Shown here in pieces: positions 7,401 through 14,622 of a DNA stretch of 64,000 nt. Numbering within the stretch: the first letter of the stretch is position 1; every line of letters begins with the position of its first letter. The stretch lies in NCBI GenBank assembly GCA_964243295.1, contig CAXTEJ010000001.1:1-64000 (forward strand). The letters run 5' to 3'. Under the pieces are notes generated by a model. That model was not told where the DNA came from and ran no database searches. It saw nothing but the letters and a program-made list of their open reading frames with translations. Source of the DNA: CAXTEJ01 sp964243295. GTDB lineage: Bacteria > Actinomycetota > Actinomycetes > Actinomycetales > Angustibacteraceae. The translations under genes and the position numbers were made by a program.

Positions 7401-10272
7401 TCGACGAGCGCAGCTGCCGCGCCAGCAGCTGCGCCAGGTGCTCGCCCGACCGCTCGGTGAGCTGCTCGAGCTGGGTGCGGCAGCTGAACCCGTCGGCCAG
7501 CAGGACGGTCTGGTCGCCCGCGGCGCGGACGGCGGGCAGCAGCTGCTGCTCGGCCACGGCGACGGACGTGTCGTGGTGGCCGCGCTCGACGCCCCAGTTG
7601 CCGGCGAGCCCGCAGCACCCACCCAGCCGCTGGACGTCGGCACCGGCCTCGCGCAGCAGCGCGGCGTCGGGCGACCAGCCCATCACCGCGTGGTGGTGGC
7701 AGTGCGGCTGCGCCACGGCCGTGACGTCGGACAGGTCGGGCGGCGCCCAGCCCGGGGTCTGCGCCAGCAGCTCGGCGAGCGTCCGCGTCGATGCCGCAAC
7801 CCGTTGCGCCGCGGCAAGATCCTCCCCCGTGAGCAGCTCGAGGGCGTCGGATCGGAGCACCGCCGTGCAGGAGGGCTCGAGGCCCACCACGAGCACGCCG
7901 GCGTCGGCGTACGGCACGAGGGCGGCGATGGTGTCGGCCATGCGGCGCCGCGCGGTGTCGAGCTGGCCGGTCGACACCCACGTCAGCCCGCAGCAGGTGG
8001 GCCGGGCCGTGACCCGCACCCGGTAGCCGGCGTCCTCGAGCACCGCGACGGCTGCACGGCCGACGTCCGGTGAGAACGTGTCGGTGAAGGTGTCGACGAA
8101 CAGCACGACGTCACCGTGGCGGGCGCGGGCCGCGCCCGGGCGCGCGGCGAACCAGCGGCGGAAGGTCTGCTCGGCGAGCTGGGGCAGCGATCGCCGGCTG
8201 TCGACACCCGCCCCCGCGGTCACGAGCGGGTGCAGGACCCTCGAGCGCAGCACCGCGTTCGCGGCCCGCGTCACCGGTGCTGCCCGCGTCGCGAGCCCAG
8301 CCCACAGCGGCAGCATGCCGAGCGAGTAGTGCGACAGCGGCCGCAGCCGGCCGCGGTAGCGCTGGTGCAGCGCCTCCGCCTTGTACGACGCCATGTCGAC
8401 GCCGGTGGGGCAGTCCGACGAGCAGCCCTTGCACGACAGGCACAGGTCGAGGGAGTCCCACAGCGCGTCGGCGTCCCAGCCGAGCCGGCCGGCGACGACG
8501 TCCTGCAGCACCCGGGCGCGACCGCGGGTCGAGTCCTTCTCCTCGCGCGTCGCGAGGAACGACGGGCACATCACCCCGCCGCTGACGGTGGTGTCGGCGC
8601 GGCACTTGCCCACGCCGGTGCAGCGGTGCACGGCCATCGACAGGTCGCCGCGGTCGTGCGGGTAGGTCAGCGCGAGGTCCCTGCGGTACGGCGGCGCCGA
8701 CGCCACGCGGACGTCGGCGTCAAGCGGTGCGGGCCGCACGATGACACCGGGGTTGAGCACGTCGTCCGGGTCGAGGACGGCCTTGACGCGCGAGAACAGG
8801 TCGATCGCTGCCGGCGTGTACATGACCGGCAGCAGCTCGCCGCGGGCGCGCCCGTCGCCGTGCTCGCCCGACATCGAGCCGCCGTGCGCGGCGGCCAGGT
8901 GCGCCGCCTCGGTCAGGAACTGCCGGAACACACCGGTGCCGCCGGGCGCGTGCAGCGGGAAGTCGATGCGGATGTGCAGGCAGCCGTCACCGAAGTGGCC
9001 GTACGGCAGGCCCGTCAGCCCGTGCCCGGCCATGAGCGCGTCGAACTCGCGCAGGTAGCCGCCCAGCCGCTCGGGCGGGACGGCGGCGTCCTCCCACCCG
9101 GCGTGGGCGGGGTCACCCGCCGGCGTGCGGCCCGACAGCCCGGCGCCGTCCTCGCGGATGCGCCACAGCGCCGCGGCCTTCGCGGCCTCGGTGACCACCA
9201 TGGCGTCGAGCGCGCCGGCGTCGGCCACCAGCCGGTCGGCCGCGGCGGTGACCTCGCCGACGTGGTCGCCGACGAGCTCGACCATCAGCCAGCCGCCGCC
9301 GCGCGGCAGGTCGGGCACCGCGGAGGCGCCGCGGCGATCGCGCACGACGTCGACGATGCGCGCGTCGAGGCCCTCGCAGGCGACCGGATGATGCGGCAGC
9401 ACTGCGGGTACGGCGTCAGCGGCCTCGGCCATCGAGCCGTAGCCGAGGGCGACCAGCACCCGCACCGGGGCGTCGCGCACCAGCCGCACGCGGGCGCGTC
9501 GGGTGAGGGCGAGCGTCCCCTCGCTGCCGACCAGGGCCCGGGCCACGTCGAAGCCGCGCTCGGGCAGCAGGTGCTCGAGGGAGTAGCCCGACACCTGGCG
9601 GCCGAACCGGCCGAGCTCGGTGCGGATCACGGCGAGGTCGCCGGCGACCAGCTGCCGCAGCCGGTCCAACACAGGTGAGCTCACGCGAACACCACCCGGC
9701 ACGTCGCCGAGGGCCAGCCGCTCACCGCCGCCGGTGACGACGTCCAGGCCGAGCACGTTGTCGCTGGTGCGTCCGTAGCCCAGAGCCCTGGAGCCGCAGG
9801 CGTTGTTGCCGATCATGCCGCCGATGGTGGCCCGGTTGTGGGTCGACGGGTCGGGGCCGAAGCGCAGGCCGTGGCGCGCGGCGACCGCCTGCAGCGACGA
9901 CTGGACGACGCCCGGCTCGACGAGCGCGGTGCCGGCCACGGGGTCGAGCTCGAGCACCCGGTGCAGGTGGCGGCTGGTGTCGAGGACGACGCCCGGGCCG
10001 ACGGCGTTGCCCGCGATGGACGTGCCGGCGCCGCGCATCGTCAGCGGCACGCCCAGGTCACGGCAGACCGCGAGCGCGGCGTCGATCTCGTCGACGTGAC
10101 GCGGCACGGCGACCACGCGGGGCTCGACCCGGTAGAGCGAGGCGTCGGAGGAGTACAGCGAGCGGCGCAGCGCGCTGTCGTCGACACCGCTCAGGCCGGC
10201 GGCGCGCAGGGCCTGCACCAGGTCGCGGTCGGGCACGGGGGCCGGCGATCGGTCGACCACGGGGGCGCTCAC
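7381..10272 (-). CDS. FAD- and Fe-S-containing D-2-hydroxyacid dehydrogenase (GlcD/GlpC fusion)
   Basis: A 963-aa fusion. An N-terminal FAD-binding domain (PLTMRGAGTSIAGNA and THNRATIGGMIGNNACGSRA) leads into an FAD-oxidase C-terminal domain with a metal-ligand-like GHFGDGCLHIRID. A ferredoxin-like pair of clusters follows (CTGVGKC...CPSF and CLSCKGCSSDCPTG), then two cysteine-rich CCG domains (PTCCGLTWVSTGQLD; GGCCGLAGNWG). This is the architecture of YdiJ-like D-2-hydroxyglutarate/D-lactate dehydrogenases that feed electrons to the respiratory chain. The GTG at 10272 is favoured because TACGCT lies exactly 6 nt upstream, as in other leaderless genes here. Which hydroxyacid it oxidises is unknown. 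Confidence 0.9.
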   Translation of the reverse strand: MSAPVVDRSPAPVPDRDLVQALRAAGLSGVDDSALRRSLYSSDASLYRVEPRVVAVPRHVDEIDAALAVCRDLGVPLTMRGAGTSIAGNAVGPGVVLDTSRHLHRVLELDPVAGTALVEPGVVQSSLQAVAARHGLRFGPDPSTHNRATIGGMIGNNACGSRALGYGRTSDNVLGLDVVTGGGERLALGDVPGGVRVSSPVLDRLRQLVAGDLAVIRTELGRFGRQVSGYSLEHLLPERGFDVARALVGSEGTLALTRRARVRLVRDAPVRVLVALGYGSMAEAADAVPAVLPHHPVACEGLDARIVDVVRDRRGASAVPDLPRGGGWLMVELVGDHVGEVTAAADRLVADAGALDAMVVTEAAKAAALWRIREDGAGLSGRTPAGDPAHAGWEDAAVPPERLGGYLREFDALMAGHGLTGLPYGHFGDGCLHIRIDFPLHAPGGTGVFRQFLTEAAHLAAAHGGSMSGEHGDGRARGELLPVMYTPAAIDLFSRVKAVLDPDDVLNPGVIVRPAPLDADVRVASAPPYRRDLALTYPHDRGDLSMAVHRCTGVGKCRADTTVSGGVMCPSFLATREEKDSTRGRARVLQDVVAGRLGWDADALWDSLDLCLSCKGCSSDCPTGVDMASYKAEALHQRYRGRLRPLSHYSLGMLPLWAGLATRAAPVTRAANAVLRSRVLHPLVTAGAGVDSRRSLPQLAEQTFRRWFAARPGAARARHGDVVLFVDTFTDTFSPDVGRAAVAVLEDAGYRVRVTARPTCCGLTWVSTGQLDTARRRMADTIAALVPYADAGVLVVGLEPSCTAVLRSDALELLTGEDLAAAQRVAASTRTLAELLAQTPGWAPPDLSDVTAVAQPHCHHHAVMGWSPDAALLREAGADVQRLGGCCGLAGNWGVERGHHDTSVAVAEQQLLPAVRAAGDQTVLLADGFSCRTQLEQLTERSGEHLAQLLARQLRSSISPGER

Positions 10273-10278
10273 CTGGCA

Positions 10279-10284
10279 AGCGTA
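10279..10284 (-). promoter_or_regulatory. -10 hexamer of a probable leaderless gene
   Basis: TACGCT on the minus strand ends 6 nt before the GTG at 10272. Transcription would therefore start at or near the start codon. Confidence 0.5.
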
Positions 10285-10314
10285 CGCAGCGCCGATCACC
10301 GTGCCGGCGGTGGC

Positions 10315-10320
10315 TAGCCT
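10315..10320 (+). promoter_or_regulatory. -10 hexamer of a probable leaderless gene
   Basis: TAGCCT ends 6 nt before the GTG at 10327 and there is no Shine-Dalgarno sequence, suggesting a leaderless mRNA. Confidence 0.5.
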
Positions 10321-10326
10321 CGGGCC

Positions 10327-10923
10327 GTGAGCGACCAGCCGGCCACCGTCCGCGCGGCCACCGGGGCGGACGCCGGCCCCGTCGCGGCCGTCTACGCCCG
10401 CTACGTGCGGGGCGGCCACGCGACGTTCGAGGAGGAGCCGCCGGACGCCGCGGAGATCGCCGCGCGGATGGCCGGCGCGCCCCGTCGTCCGTGGCTGGTG
10501 GCCGAGCGCGACGACGAGGTCGTCGGGTTCGCCCACGCCGCCTCCCACCGGCCACGCGCCGCCTACCGATGGACGGTCGAGACGTCGGTGTACCTGCTGC
10601 CGAGCGAGTCGCGGCGGGGCACGGCCACCGCGCTCTACGGCGTCCTGCTGCCGCAGCTGCGCCGGCTCGGCTACGCCCTCGCGCTCGCAGCCATCGCCCG
10701 GCCGAACGACCCGAGTGAGGCGCTGCACTCCTCGCTCGGCTTCACGCACGTGGGCACGGTGCCCGGCGCCGGGTGGAAGCTGGGCAACTGGCACGACCTG
10801 ACGTGGTGGGCGCTGCCCCTGTCGACCCCCTCGGCGGGCCGACCGGCCGAGCCGCTCGGCTGGGACGGCCTGATCGCGCGATCGGAGAGCCCCACAGCGT
10901 TTGAAGATCCTTCCGCGCGGTAA
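10327..10923 (+). CDS. GNAT N-acetyltransferase, phosphinothricin-acetyltransferase type
   Basis: A 198-aa GNAT enzyme that transfers acetyl from acetyl-CoA to an amine. It resembles the phosphinothricin acetyltransferase subgroup: TVRAATGADAGPVAAVYARYV at the N-terminus, TFEEEPPD, VETSVYLLPSESRRGTATALYG (the acetyl-CoA loop, with a modified RxxGxG) and SLGFTHVGTVPGAGWKLGNWHD. The GTG start is supported by a -10 hexamer 6 nt upstream. The gene is divergent from the dehydrogenase. The substrate is inferred only by family. Confidence 0.85.
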   Translation: MSDQPATVRAATGADAGPVAAVYARYVRGGHATFEEEPPDAAEIAARMAGAPRRPWLVAERDDEVVGFAHAASHRPRAAYRWTVETSVYLLPSESRRGTATALYGVLLPQLRRLGYALALAAIARPNDPSEALHSSLGFTHVGTVPGAGWKLGNWHDLTWWALPLSTPSAGRPAEPLGWDGLIARSESPTAFEDPSAR

Positions 10924-10924
10924 T
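10899..10924 (+). promoter_or_regulatory. Possible SigB-like promoter upstream of the PRC-barrel operon
   Basis: GTTT (10899-10902) and GGTAAT (10919-10924), 16 nt apart, loosely fit the GTTT/GGGTAT pattern of stress sigma factors. The site overlaps the end of the acetyltransferase gene and lies about 155 nt before the next start. Weak. Confidence 0.25.
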
Positions 10925-11080
10925 GGTGGGGCGAGGCTTACGAGATCAGTCAGGCCGTGACCTGCACCGCGGCGCCCGCACCGACGTCCGCTGAGGATGC
11001 GGTGGCGGCGCCGGTGGTCCACAGTGATCAGGCTGATTACGCTGTAAGCCCGCCATGAGCCGACGACTTCAGGAGAGCAC

Positions 11081-11878
11081 ATGATCAACGAGAACCAGAT
11101 CGCCACCATCACCGGCGCGACCGTCCACGACACCGACGGCGACAAGATCGGCAAGGCCGGCCAGGTCTACCTCGACGACAGCACCGGCGCCCCCTCGTGG
11201 GTCACGGTCAACACCGGCCTGTTCGGCACGTCGGAGAGCTTCATCCCGCTCGAGGGCGCCTCGCTCGAGGGCAGCGACCTGCGCGTGGCCTACCAGAAGT
11301 CCAAGGTCAAGGACGCCCCCAAGGTCGCCGCTGACGGCCACCTCGAGGTCGCCGAGGAGGAGGAGCTCTACCGCTACTACGGCCTGGGCGGCTCCTACGA
11401 CACCACCCAGACCACGCAGACGACGGACACGACCAACCTGCACGGCACCGTGGGTCACGACACCTCGGGGCCCACGACCGACGACGCGATGACCCGCTCC
11501 GAGGAGCACCTGGTCGCCGGCACGCAGCGGGTCCAGGCCGGTCGGGCGCGGCTGCGCAAGTACGTCACGACGGAGCAGCAGACCGTGACGGTGCCGGTGA
11601 GCCACGAGGAGGCCGTGATCACCCGTGAGCCGGTCACCGAGGCCAACCTGGCCCAGTCGGTCGACGGCCCCGTGATCACCGAGGCCGTGCACGAGATCGA
11701 GCTCAACGCCGAGCGGGCCGTGGTGAGCACCGAGGCCACGCCGGTCGAGCGCGTGCGCCTCGACAAGCAGACCGTCACCGAGCAGCAGACGGTGTCGGGC
11801 GAGGTCCGCAAGGAGCACATCGAGCTGGACGACGACAGCACCACCACCCGCACCACCGACACGACGCGGGGGCACTGA
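11081..11878 (+). CDS. PRC-barrel and DUF2382 domain protein
   Basis: A 265-aa soluble protein. Residues 5-75 are a PRC-barrel (ATVHDTDGDKIGKAGQVYLDD). A Thr/Gln-rich linker around residue 110 follows. Residues 140-255 form a DUF2382 domain with RLRKYVTTEQQTVTVPVSHEEA and ERVRLDKQTVTEQQTVSGEV. Such proteins are widespread in actinomycetes and Deinococcus and are usually linked to stress, without a defined biochemical role. AGGAG lies upstream of the ATG. It leads an operon with a small membrane protein, a second DUF2382 protein and a multi-pass protein. Confidence 0.88.
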   Translation: MINENQIATITGATVHDTDGDKIGKAGQVYLDDSTGAPSWVTVNTGLFGTSESFIPLEGASLEGSDLRVAYQKSKVKDAPKVAADGHLEVAEEEELYRYYGLGGSYDTTQTTQTTDTTNLHGTVGHDTSGPTTDDAMTRSEEHLVAGTQRVQAGRARLRKYVTTEQQTVTVPVSHEEAVITREPVTEANLAQSVDGPVITEAVHEIELNAERAVVSTEATPVERVRLDKQTVTEQQTVSGEVRKEHIELDDDSTTTRTTDTTRGH

Positions 11879-11884
11879 CCCCCG

Positions 11885-12091
11885 GTGTGGGTCCTGCTGA
11901 GCGCTCGGCTGCGCCGGTGGCTGCTCCTCACGGTGGCCCTGCCCCTCACGGGCAGGGTCGCCGGGGCGGTCGCCGCGCGCGTGGAGCGCACCCGGGGACC
12001 CAACGTGGTGAGCACGACCCTGCGCCGGCTCCCCGGCGCAGCCCCCGCCCGCGCACCGCGCGGCGTGAACCGCTGGAGGCGGCATGGATGA
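11885..12091 (+). CDS. Small basic membrane-anchored protein
   Basis: A 68-aa product starting at GTG. It has one hydrophobic segment (RRWLLLTVALPLTGRVAGAVAA) and an Arg-rich C-terminus. Its stop overlaps the ATG of the next gene (ATGGATGA), and it starts 6 nt after the previous stop, which supports translation. The function is unknown. The position between two DUF2382 genes suggests a membrane-linked part of the same stress module. Confidence 0.6.
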   Translation: MWVLLSARLRRWLLLTVALPLTGRVAGAVAARVERTRGPNVVSTTLRRLPGAAPARAPRGVNRWRRHG

Positions 12092-12599
12092 GCACACCGG
12101 CATCCCGGACGTGACGCGCACCACCGAGGCCGAGCTGGTGGTCTCGCAGGAGCAGCTTGCCGTCTCCAGCGAGTGGCACGAGCTGGGCCGCGTGCGCGTG
12201 GCCAAGCGCGTGGTCACCGAGGAGCGCACCGTCACTGTGACCGTGCGCCGGGAGGTGCTGGTCGTCGAGGACGTCGCGACCGGCGCCGACCTCAGCCACC
12301 AGGTGCTCGAGAGCGCGGGCGCCAGCACCACCACGGGCACCACGGCCGGCGCCGGCAGCGGCGCCCTGGGCGGCACGGTCCACAACAGTGCCAGCGCCGG
12401 CTCACGGCCGGTGCTCGAGCTGACGCTGCTCGAGGAGCAGGTCAGCCTGGTCGCCGTGCCCAGCGAGCAGGTGCGCGTCTACGTCGACCGCGTGACCGGC
12501 ACCCAGCAGGTGACCGGCACGGTCTCCCGCGAGGACGTCGAGCTGGTCGAGACGCCCCACGAGCACGCCACGACCCCCCATCAAGGAGCACCCTCATGA
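12084..12599 (+). CDS. DUF2382 domain protein
   Basis: A 171-aa protein with a DUF2382 core: ELVVSQEQLAVSSEWHELGRV, then KRVVTEERTVTVTVRREVL, repeated in the second half as LTLLEEQVSLVAVPSEQVRVYVDRV. A Gly/Thr/Ala linker separates the halves. GGAGG precedes the ATG. It overlaps both neighbours, by 8 nt upstream and by ATGA downstream. It lacks the PRC-barrel of its operon partner. Function unknown. Confidence 0.82.
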   Translation: MDEHTGIPDVTRTTEAELVVSQEQLAVSSEWHELGRVRVAKRVVTEERTVTVTVRREVLVVEDVATGADLSHQVLESAGASTTTGTTAGAGSGALGGTVHNSASAGSRPVLELTLLEEQVSLVAVPSEQVRVYVDRVTGTQQVTGTVSREDVELVETPHEHATTPHQGAPS

Positions 12600-13321
12600 G
12601 CACCCCCACCGGCCCCAGGCCCGATGACGAGCACCTCGTCACCACGCGCACCGACGACATCAGCGTGCAGCACCACACCGCGCCGGGCGCTGCCTCCGGC
12701 GTCGGCAACGGGGCGGGCGCCACCACCGCCGCCTCGACCACCAGCCGCCTCGGGCTCGACCGCCAGACCGTCGTCGAGCGCGAGAAGGAGCAGTTCGGCG
12801 GCATCAAGCCGGGCTCGGCGTTCTTCGGCTGGCTCACCGCCACCGGCACCGCCGTGCTGCTGACCGCGCTGCTCGCGGCCGCGGGCACGGCAGTCGGGCT
12901 CGGCAGCGACACCAGCGCCGGCGCGGCGATCGACCAGGCGACGAACAACGCCGAGACCATCGGCATCGTCGGCGGCATCGCGCTGCTGGTCATCTTGTTC
13001 GTCGCCTACTACTGCGGTGGCTACGTCGCCGGCCGCATGGCCCGCTTCAACGGCGCCAAGCAGGGCGTGGCCGTGTGGATCTGGGCCGTGCTCATCGCGA
13101 TCGTCGTCGCCGTCCTCGCGGCGGTCGCGGGCGACAAATACAACGTGCTCTCGCAGCTGAACAGCTTCCCCCGCATCCCCGTGGACGAGGGCTCGCTGTC
13201 CACCGGCGCGATCATCGCCGTGCTGGCCGCGGCCGTGGTCACCCTGGTCGGCGCCATCCTCGGCGGTCTCGCCGGGATGCGGTTCCACCGCAAGGTCGAC
13301 AAGGCGGGCCTGGGTCACTGA
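12596..13321 (+). CDS. Multi-pass membrane protein of the DUF2382 operon
   Basis: A 241-aa protein with a hydrophilic 75-residue N-terminus, then about four predicted membrane segments: FFGWLTATGTAVLLTALLAA, IVGGIALLVILFVAYYCGGY, AVWIWAVLIAIVVAVLAAVA and GAIIAVLAAAVVTLVGAILG. The pattern resembles YrzE-type membrane proteins of unknown role. The ATG overlaps the previous stop, and AAGGAG lies upstream. It is the last gene of the operon before a strong hairpin. Confidence 0.8.
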   Translation: MSTPTGPRPDDEHLVTTRTDDISVQHHTAPGAASGVGNGAGATTAASTTSRLGLDRQTVVEREKEQFGGIKPGSAFFGWLTATGTAVLLTALLAAAGTAVGLGSDTSAGAAIDQATNNAETIGIVGGIALLVILFVAYYCGGYVAGRMARFNGAKQGVAVWIWAVLIAIVVAVLAAVAGDKYNVLSQLNSFPRIPVDEGSLSTGAIIAVLAAAVVTLVGAILGGLAGMRFHRKVDKAGLGH

Positions 13322-13336
13322 CCCTCGCCGCACCTC

Positions 13337-13371
13337 GGACGGCCCCGCACCCCTCCGGTGCGGGGCCGTCC
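13337..13371. terminator. Strong bidirectional hairpin terminator
   Basis: GGACGGCCCCGCACC (13337-13351) and GGTGCGGGGCCGTCC (13357-13371) form a perfect 15-bp stem with a 5-nt loop. It lies between convergent genes (the membrane protein and nagA), so it can serve both strands. Confidence 0.85.
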
Positions 13372-13417
13372 TGCGTCCGAGGGCGCAGCGGTCACCTCCA
13401 CACCGTGCGGGGCCCGC

Positions 13418-14611
13418 TCAGCACGGCACTGCCCCGACGAACGCCCTCACCGGCTGCAGCGCGTCGTCGACCACCAGGACGTCGGCGCGCAGCCCCACCC
13501 CGAGCGCACCCCGGTCGGCCAGCCCGAGCAGCGCGGCCGGTGTCGTCGAGGCCGCGGTCACCGCGTCCGCGAGGCTCACGCCGGCGTGGTGCACCACCCG
13601 GCGGACGACGTCCAACAGCCGCGACGTGCCCCCGGCGAGCCGCCCCGGCCCCGGCCCGGCGAGCCGGTCGTCGAGCCGCGCGACGCCGTCGCGCACGACG
13701 ACGTCGCGCCCGCCCAGGCGGTACCTGCCGTCCGACGTGCCGGCCGCCGCCATGGCGTCGCTGACCAGCGCCACCTGCCGCGGCCCGACCAGGTCGAGCA
13801 CCGCGGCGACGGTCAGGTCGTCCAGGTGCACGCCGTCGGCCACCAGCTCGACCACCGCGTCGCCGCGCGCGGCCGCCGCGAGGCAGGCCGGGACCGGGCC
13901 GGGGCGGCGGTGGTGCCACGGCGGCATGCCGTTGAACAGGTGCGTCACGCTCCAGCCGCCCTGGGCCAGCAGCCGGCCGGCGAGCGCCGCCGGGGCACCG
14001 GTGTGCCCGAGGCTGGGCAGCACTGCGTGCTGGCGCAGCACCGGCACGAGGGCGGCGACCCCGGGCAGCTCGACGGCGAGCGTCATCGACCGCACCGTCC
14101 CACGCCCGGCGTCCAGCAGCGCCTCGAGCAAGGCGGGGTCGCCGTGCCGCAGCGCCTGCCGGTCGTGGACACCCGCGTGGTCCGGCGACAGGAACGGTCC
14201 CTCCAGGTGCACGCCGGCGAGCTGCCGGGTCTCGACCAGGGACGCCAGCACGTCGAGCTGATGCAGCAGCACGTCCTCGGGCGCCGACACCAGGCTCGCC
14301 AGCTGGGTCGTGGTGCCGTGCGCGCGGTGATGAGTGACGACGACGGCAGCAGCCGCGCCCAGGTCATGGTCGCTCCCCACCTCGGTGAAGGCACGGCTGC
14401 CACCGCCGTGGCAGTGCAGGTCGACCAGCCCGGGCAGCAGCGTCAGTTCGGACGCCGGCGGCAGCCTCGACCCGTCGGGCCAGGAGGCCGCGGGGCCCAG
14501 CCAGCTGATCCAGCCGCCGGAGGCCGCGAGCACGCCGTCCGGCACGGTGCCCTCCGGCGTGACGAGCCGTCCCCGCAGCACCACGTCGCCACGGGGACCC
14601 TCGGGCTGCAC
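13418..14611 (-). CDS. nagA: N-acetylglucosamine-6-phosphate deacetylase
   Basis: A 397-aa amidohydrolase that removes acetate from GlcNAc-6-P in amino-sugar recycling. Family motifs are in order: metal site LVDLHCHGGG, substrate/metal loop HLEGPFLSPDHAGVHD, SLGHTGA, THLFNGMPPWHHR, VADGVHLD and catalytic Asp in ALVSDAMAAAG. Length is typical. It starts at GTG 14611, 11 nt after the stop of the PP2C gene, so the two may be cotranscribed. No nagB is nearby. Confidence 0.92.
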   Translation of the reverse strand: MQPEGPRGDVVLRGRLVTPEGTVPDGVLAASGGWISWLGPAASWPDGSRLPPASELTLLPGLVDLHCHGGGSRAFTEVGSDHDLGAAAAVVVTHHRAHGTTTQLASLVSAPEDVLLHQLDVLASLVETRQLAGVHLEGPFLSPDHAGVHDRQALRHGDPALLEALLDAGRGTVRSMTLAVELPGVAALVPVLRQHAVLPSLGHTGAPAALAGRLLAQGGWSVTHLFNGMPPWHHRRPGPVPACLAAAARGDAVVELVADGVHLDDLTVAAVLDLVGPRQVALVSDAMAAAGTSDGRYRLGGRDVVVRDGVARLDDRLAGPGPGRLAGGTSRLLDVVRRVVHHAGVSLADAVTAASTTPAALLGLADRGALGVGLRADVLVVDDALQPVRAFVGAVPC

Positions 14612-14622
14612 CGCGGCGCCGG

